Below, piece by piece: positions 60,030 through 64,000 of a DNA stretch of 64,000 nucleotides (positions within the stretch are counted from its first letter, which is position 1; the number at the start of each line of letters is the position of its first letter). The notes under the pieces were generated by a model. That model saw only the letters and a list, made by a program, of their open reading frames with translations, searched no databases and was not told the DNA's origin. Origin of the DNA: Strigamia acuminata (taxonomy: Eukaryota; Arthropoda; Chilopoda; Geophilomorpha; Linotaeniidae); assembly GCA_949358305.1 (NCBI GenBank), contig OX442322.1, positions 2,666,001 through 2,730,000 of the forward strand, read 5' to 3'. Both the position numbers and the translations under genes were made by a program.

Positions 60030-63000
60030 ATGCAGAAGTCCTCCGAACTCTCGATGACGCGCGTGCCCATACTTGCCGTAGGAAACTACGAGATGTGGGC
60101 GCGCAGCATGAAAATGCTTTTAAAATCCGAATCGTTATGGCATCACGTCACCGAAGAGGACGAGGAGGAAATTAAAAAGACTGCCGATCCGAAGGAACTC
60201 AAGAAACACAAACGCCGGAAGGATAAAGCGCTCGGCCTGATTTATGGTTTTGTTTCCGAGCCGAAGAAATCAGCGCTGGACAACTGCAATACGCCTAAAG
60301 AGGCGTGGGATACGCTGGCCAAAATCTACGCACCCAGCTCCCGTGCCAGAAAAACGGCTTTACGGCGTGAATTCCTCGGACTGCGATTGGAAAAGGGGGA
60401 GGAGATGGCCGATTTTCTGGGACGTGTGGATCACCACGTCCAGAAATTGAAAGACATTGGCGAGAAGACGTCAGAGGACCATCACGCGTACCAGTACCTT
60501 GATTTACTCCCCCCCGAGTACTCGCAGGTCTCCTTCTCGATTTACCATTGGGAAGACGACAAGTTCAAACCCCAAACCGTGTCCGAACAACTCCTTTCGG
60601 AGTATATGAGACAAGGAGGGTATACGTCTCGTGATCACACCTCGACATCTTCACAGGCTTACGCGACGGATCAAACTCGCTCTCGCTCCCGGAACCGACC
60701 GCTTTCCTCGATAAAGTGTTTTAACTGCGACCAAATGGGACATTACGCGAATAAGTGCCCCGAACCTCGAAGAAGTAGAAATTCCAATCCTTCTGCGTCA
60801 CTCCAACGCCCTTCGAGAAGCAAAAGTCGCAACCGGGGAAAGAACAAGTCCAACAAATCCAATGATGGCCGTCCCAGGGGCAGTTCCCAAGCTAGGCGTG
60901 ATGCTAACTTCTTTGTAAACGCACCGCCACAAATCACCGAGATGCCTGCTGCTCATTTTATGCAGAGCCACGAATGGATTGTCGATTGTGGCGCGACAGA
61001 TCACATTTCTCACGTCGCGTCATGGTTTACGGACTTCGTGAAAGTTGTACCATTCGATGTTGAACTCGGCCAAGGCACCTCGCAAGTGACTGGAAAAGGA
61101 ACGGTCCAAATCCAAACGAACATTGATGGATGCCTTTGTGTGGTGAATCTTCGAGATGTATTCTACGCGCCGAATTTCGAAGCTAATCTAATTTCGGTGT
61201 CAAAAATCGATAAAAACGAATTCCATATCCACGTTTACAAAGGCGAAGTAAATGTTTTCAAATCTGACATCCAACATTCTGTTCTACGTGCCAAAGAGAA
61301 GGGTGGACTTTACTACGTGGATGGCTTATCTCCACCGATGACTTCTGCGACAAATGTGATTTCGACTTCGCAATCTTTACCTCCAGTACAGACATTAGTA
61401 ACCGTTGAGGAAGATTTTGTAAAGGTTCCCAAACCTAGAAAGAAGCCGAAGGAACGCGAATTGTCGGATTTCCGGTTGGAATTTCCCCCATTGACTCAGG
61501 AGACCCAAACACTTCCTGTTCCGAAATCTCCTCCCGTTCCAACACTTGTCCCGAATCCACCTATCCAAGCCAATACCGCTCCTTCCCCTTCACAAACCTT
61601 TGCCGAAGTATTGCAAACAATTCCGTCCTTGAAAGTACCTCCTCCTAAAGTCAATGAGAAGAAGGTCGCAGCTTCAACTGCGAAAAAGGACGCGACCGGC
61701 ATATGGCACAGTCGACTTGGCCACTTGCACACGAATGCAATGAAGCTCTTAGCAGCAAATGAACAGGTTTATGGCATCGAACCTAGTGAGGTCACTAAGG
61801 AGTTAACCTGCAATCACTGCAGGGTGGCCAAATCGACCAGGGCATCACACAAGCCCGACGGACACCCGATGACGTCAAAAGCGTTGGACCTTCTCCACAT
61901 GGATCTTTGGGGACCACATCCAGTCAACTCTTTTGGCGGTGCTCGTTACATTTTCACCATAATCGACGACGCAACGCGTTACACGTGGATGTTCCCGCTT
62001 GCTCAAAAATCTCAGACTTTCGAATGCTTCAAGGATTTCGTTTCTCGCATCGAACGCGTCGCAGACACGCGGGTTAAGGCCATTCGAACTGATCAAGGCG
62101 GGGAGTTTATGTCGAACGAGTTTATGGATTACCTACGTAAAAGTGGAATTCAGGGACAACGCACGAATCCAGCGAGCCCCCAGATGAACGGCACGGCCGA
62201 ACGCATTAACAGGACGATGGCCGACTTCATGCGGGCGACGTTAGATGAGACGAAACTTCCCGAAGAATTGTGGGCGGAAATTGCCGTTTCATTTTCCTAC
62301 ATCAAGAACCGCTGCCCACATTCCCGCATTAAGAACGAAGTGCCGTATATTCTATGGCGGCAACGTGCTCTTTCTGTTCGTCATTTGCGTCGACTCGGAT
62401 CGAAGTGTTGGGTCCATTACACCGCTCCGGGACGCAACAAGTTGGCGCCTCGCGCTTGGGAAGGATTTTTGGTCGGCTACGCGGTGGGAACTCGAGGATA
62501 TCGAGTTTGGAACCCCGTCGACAACAAAGTCGTGGAGTCGATCCACGTGAAGATTGACGAACGACAATCGTATCGTCGCTCTCAGCGCCCTTCCCAACCG
62601 ACGTTCGAAGAGTCTTTTCAACCCAGACCTCGTGCATCTACTACGCCACCGACTCATGTCAAATTTGACGACACGATCCAATATTCGACATGGTCGACAG
62701 GTCCTGACTCCGACGATCTAGACTCGTCAGATTATGACTCCGACGATTCGGCACCCCCACGCTCACCTCCGCCAGGCATTCAATCACCTCCACCTGGTCG
62801 CCAATCTCCGGTATTGGGTGCGCAAGCGATGCCACCAATCGATGTAATGGCCGATTTAATATTACCGACATTGCGTCCAGATACTTCGACTGGCACTACA
62901 CCGACTGGCACTCCGACCAATACGCCACCGGGATCTCCAACAAGGCTCGTGACCGCCAGGAGGGGCTCCGCACCGACTCGTACTGCAGAGCAGCCCATTC

Positions 63001-64000
63001 TTGTTGAAACGGGCGCCACATCTTATAAATGGCGCTCTGTGGGTGGGAATAACCCTTTCAGCAACTGGCGAAGAGAAGAACATCTCCGCAAAGACCAAGT
63101 CCCAGGCCAGATCAAGATCGATGTTTATTATTTTCCGAAGCCCGGTGTTCGCTTACGCTCCAAACCTGATATCCAAAAGTATTGCGATAAAGAGGGAATT
63201 CTTTACGATGATGATCTATTCTACTTCGGAAACATCGAGCATCAATTACCCGTCACGCCGGCACTCCGTCCTCGAGCCCATTTTTGCCGTCGAGAACCAG
63301 GGTCGTACGCAGAGGCTGTCAAGTTCCCGGATGCCCCTAAGTGGCAGGAAGCTATCGACGAAGAATTGGGAACCTTCAAGAAACGCGAGGTTTACCAAGA
63401 AGTTCCGAAGCCTCCGAACACGACAATCCTCGGTTGCAAATGGTTGTTCAAATTAAAAACCGACACTTCCGGACAAATTACACGTTATCGCGCCCGATTA
63501 GTCGCGCAAGGCTTTCGGCAGACTCTCGGCGTGGACTACGACGAGGTCTTCAGCCCGGTTGTAAACTTCGTTCTCATCCGATTCTTCTTCTGTCTACTCG
63601 TCATTCTGCAAGGGTGGAAAGACGCGCACTTGGATGTAAAGTGCGCGTATCTTTACGGGGAATTGGAGCATCGAGTTTACATGCGGATTCCGGCCGGCGC
63701 TCATTGTTCGAACCCCGATAACGTCTGGCTCCTCATTAAATCACTGTACGGTCTCCACCAATCTGGCCGTCAGTGGTATGAGAAGTTAGATGAAACTCTG
63801 CGAGGACTCGGATTTCGAAAACTTCCAGCGTGTAACTGCGTTTATATATTCGGGACATCGGCCGTGATGCTGGTCTACGTGGACGACATCGTTCTATTCT
63901 ACTCGACAGACGGCATCTTGGATCGGATCATTCGGCTGATATCATCGAAATTCGAAATCGTCAACCTCGGACCCATCTCCAGATTGCTTGGTGTCGAATT
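60030..64000 (+). CDS. Element K Gag-Pol polyprotein (partial at the window end)
   Basis: Open from ATG 60030 (MQKSSELSMTRVPILAVGNY) for 1323 codons to the window edge without a stop; I checked the phase at six points. Order: copia Gag core (YAPSSRARKTALRREFLGL near 60330), CCHC knuckle CFNCDQMGHYANKC (60719-60760), protease IVDCGATDH (near 60980), integrase zinc finger (HSRLGHLHTNA near 61710, CNHCRVAKS), DDE core (HMDLWG near 61898, IRTDQGGEF at 62082, NGTAERINR near 62187), a Pro/Ser/Asp-rich linker (62640-62960), RT (GCKWLFKLK near 63433) and YVDDIVLFY (63873). RNase H lies beyond the edge. All visible motifs are intact. Confidence 0.94.
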   Translation, partial: MQKSSELSMTRVPILAVGNYEMWARSMKMLLKSESLWHHVTEEDEEEIKKTADPKELKKHKRRKDKALGLIYGFVSEPKKSALDNCNTPKEAWDTLAKIYAPSSRARKTALRREFLGLRLEKGEEMADFLGRVDHHVQKLKDIGEKTSEDHHAYQYLDLLPPEYSQVSFSIYHWEDDKFKPQTVSEQLLSEYMRQGGYTSRDHTSTSSQAYATDQTRSRSRNRPLSSIKCFNCDQMGHYANKCPEPRRSRNSNPSASLQRPSRSKSRNRGKNKSNKSNDGRPRGSSQARRDANFFVNAPPQITEMPAAHFMQSHEWIVDCGATDHISHVASWFTDFVKVVPFDVELGQGTSQVTGKGTVQIQTNIDGCLCVVNLRDVFYAPNFEANLISVSKIDKNEFHIHVYKGEVNVFKSDIQHSVLRAKEKGGLYYVDGLSPPMTSATNVISTSQSLPPVQTLVTVEEDFVKVPKPRKKPKERELSDFRLEFPPLTQETQTLPVPKSPPVPTLVPNPPIQANTAPSPSQTFAEVLQTIPSLKVPPPKVNEKKVAASTAKKDATGIWHSRLGHLHTNAMKLLAANEQVYGIEPSEVTKELTCNHCRVAKSTRASHKPDGHPMTSKALDLLHMDLWGPHPVNSFGGARYIFTIIDDATRYTWMFPLAQKSQTFECFKDFVSRIERVADTRVKAIRTDQGGEFMSNEFMDYLRKSGIQGQRTNPASPQMNGTAERINRTMADFMRATLDETKLPEELWAEIAVSFSYIKNRCPHSRIKNEVPYILWRQRALSVRHLRRLGSKCWVHYTAPGRNKLAPRAWEGFLVGYAVGTRGYRVWNPVDNKVVESIHVKIDERQSYRRSQRPSQPTFEESFQPRPRASTTPPTHVKFDDTIQYSTWSTGPDSDDLDSSDYDSDDSAPPRSPPPGIQSPPPGRQSPVLGAQAMPPIDVMADLILPTLRPDTSTGTTPTGTPTNTPPGSPTRLVTARRGSAPTRTAEQPILVETGATSYKWRSVGGNNPFSNWRREEHLRKDQVPGQIKIDVYYFPKPGVRLRSKPDIQKYCDKEGILYDDDLFYFGNIEHQLPVTPALRPRAHFCRREPGSYAEAVKFPDAPKWQEAIDEELGTFKKREVYQEVPKPPNTTILGCKWLFKLKTDTSGQITRYRARLVAQGFRQTLGVDYDEVFSPVVNFVLIRFFFCLLVILQGWKDAHLDVKCAYLYGELEHRVYMRIPAGAHCSNPDNVWLLIKSLYGLHQSGRQWYEKLDETLRGLGFRKLPACNCVYIFGTSAVMLVYVDDIVLFYSTDGILDRIIRLISSKFEIVNLGPISRLLGVE

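Larger units (their letters stand above)
58484..64000 (+). mobile_element. Copia element K (plus), runs off the window
   Basis: 5' LTR, PBS, leader and an open gag-pol frame continuing to the last base. The left flank is GATTT (58479-58483); its duplicate would be outside. Same clade as A, B and D. It is inserted in G's gag. Confidence 0.9.

Noticed and set aside
58883-60175. Plus-strand frame of 430 codons
   Set aside because: It begins in K's LTR, crosses the PBS and leader, and overlaps the true gag start in another phase; the product has no known motif.

Overview
The window is wholly made of long terminal repeat (LTR) retrotransposons inserted into one another. I found no host gene, rRNA or tRNA gene, no bacterial gene and no CRISPR array. 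It must come from a eukaryote, most likely an invertebrate animal: the elements are animal-type Ty1/copia and Ty3/gypsy families, and two primer modes match the initiator methionine tRNA (its 3' end, and the internal half-molecule priming known from Drosophila copia). I cannot name the species. Element letters below are mine.

Left half (about 1-27,522). Position 1-710 holds a decayed reading frame cut by a minus-strand copia end (N: LTR about 711-1713, RNase H tail to about 1920). An old, internally deleted plus-strand copia, D, starts near 2270. Its LTR is split by a solo gypsy-type LTR (F, 2533-3509, target duplication AGGT). D's reverse transcriptase is split by copia A (4101-27313, minus, duplication CAACT). 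A is split by copia B (9350-24855, minus, duplication ACGTG). B is split by element C (13866-22540, plus, duplication CACG). C is a large element with about 1.55-kb LTRs that encodes only a Gag-like protein. A solo LTR (O, 4595-5064, GATTC) sits inside A's 3' LTR.

Right half (27,523-64,000). D is cut again by copia E (minus), E by an LTR M (from 29051), and M by a gypsy element G (minus, 29221 to past 58483). Without its own insertions G spans about 11.7 kb here: gag, protease-RT-RNase H-integrase, a C-terminal tail, then a third reading frame (ORF3) in the env position that appears to be spliced, then the polypurine tract and 3' LTR. Five younger insertions break G: copia H (34830-40015, AGTAT), copia I (40673-46570, CATTC), solo LTR L (49982-50457, ATAGC), copia J (50727-56684, AGTTG) and copia K (from 58484, running out of the window).

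I, J and K carry uninterrupted gag-pol frames and are the best candidates for active copies. A and B have frames broken only by their insertions. H has near-identical LTRs but lacks reverse transcriptase, and C encodes no enzymes, so both must have moved with enzymes supplied in trans. D, E, N and G carry stops, frameshifts or deletions. Every nesting step that can be tested inside the window is supported by an exact 4-bp (gypsy-type) or 5-bp (copia-type) target duplication, and removing each insertion restores the host element's reading frame where it lies in coding sequence.
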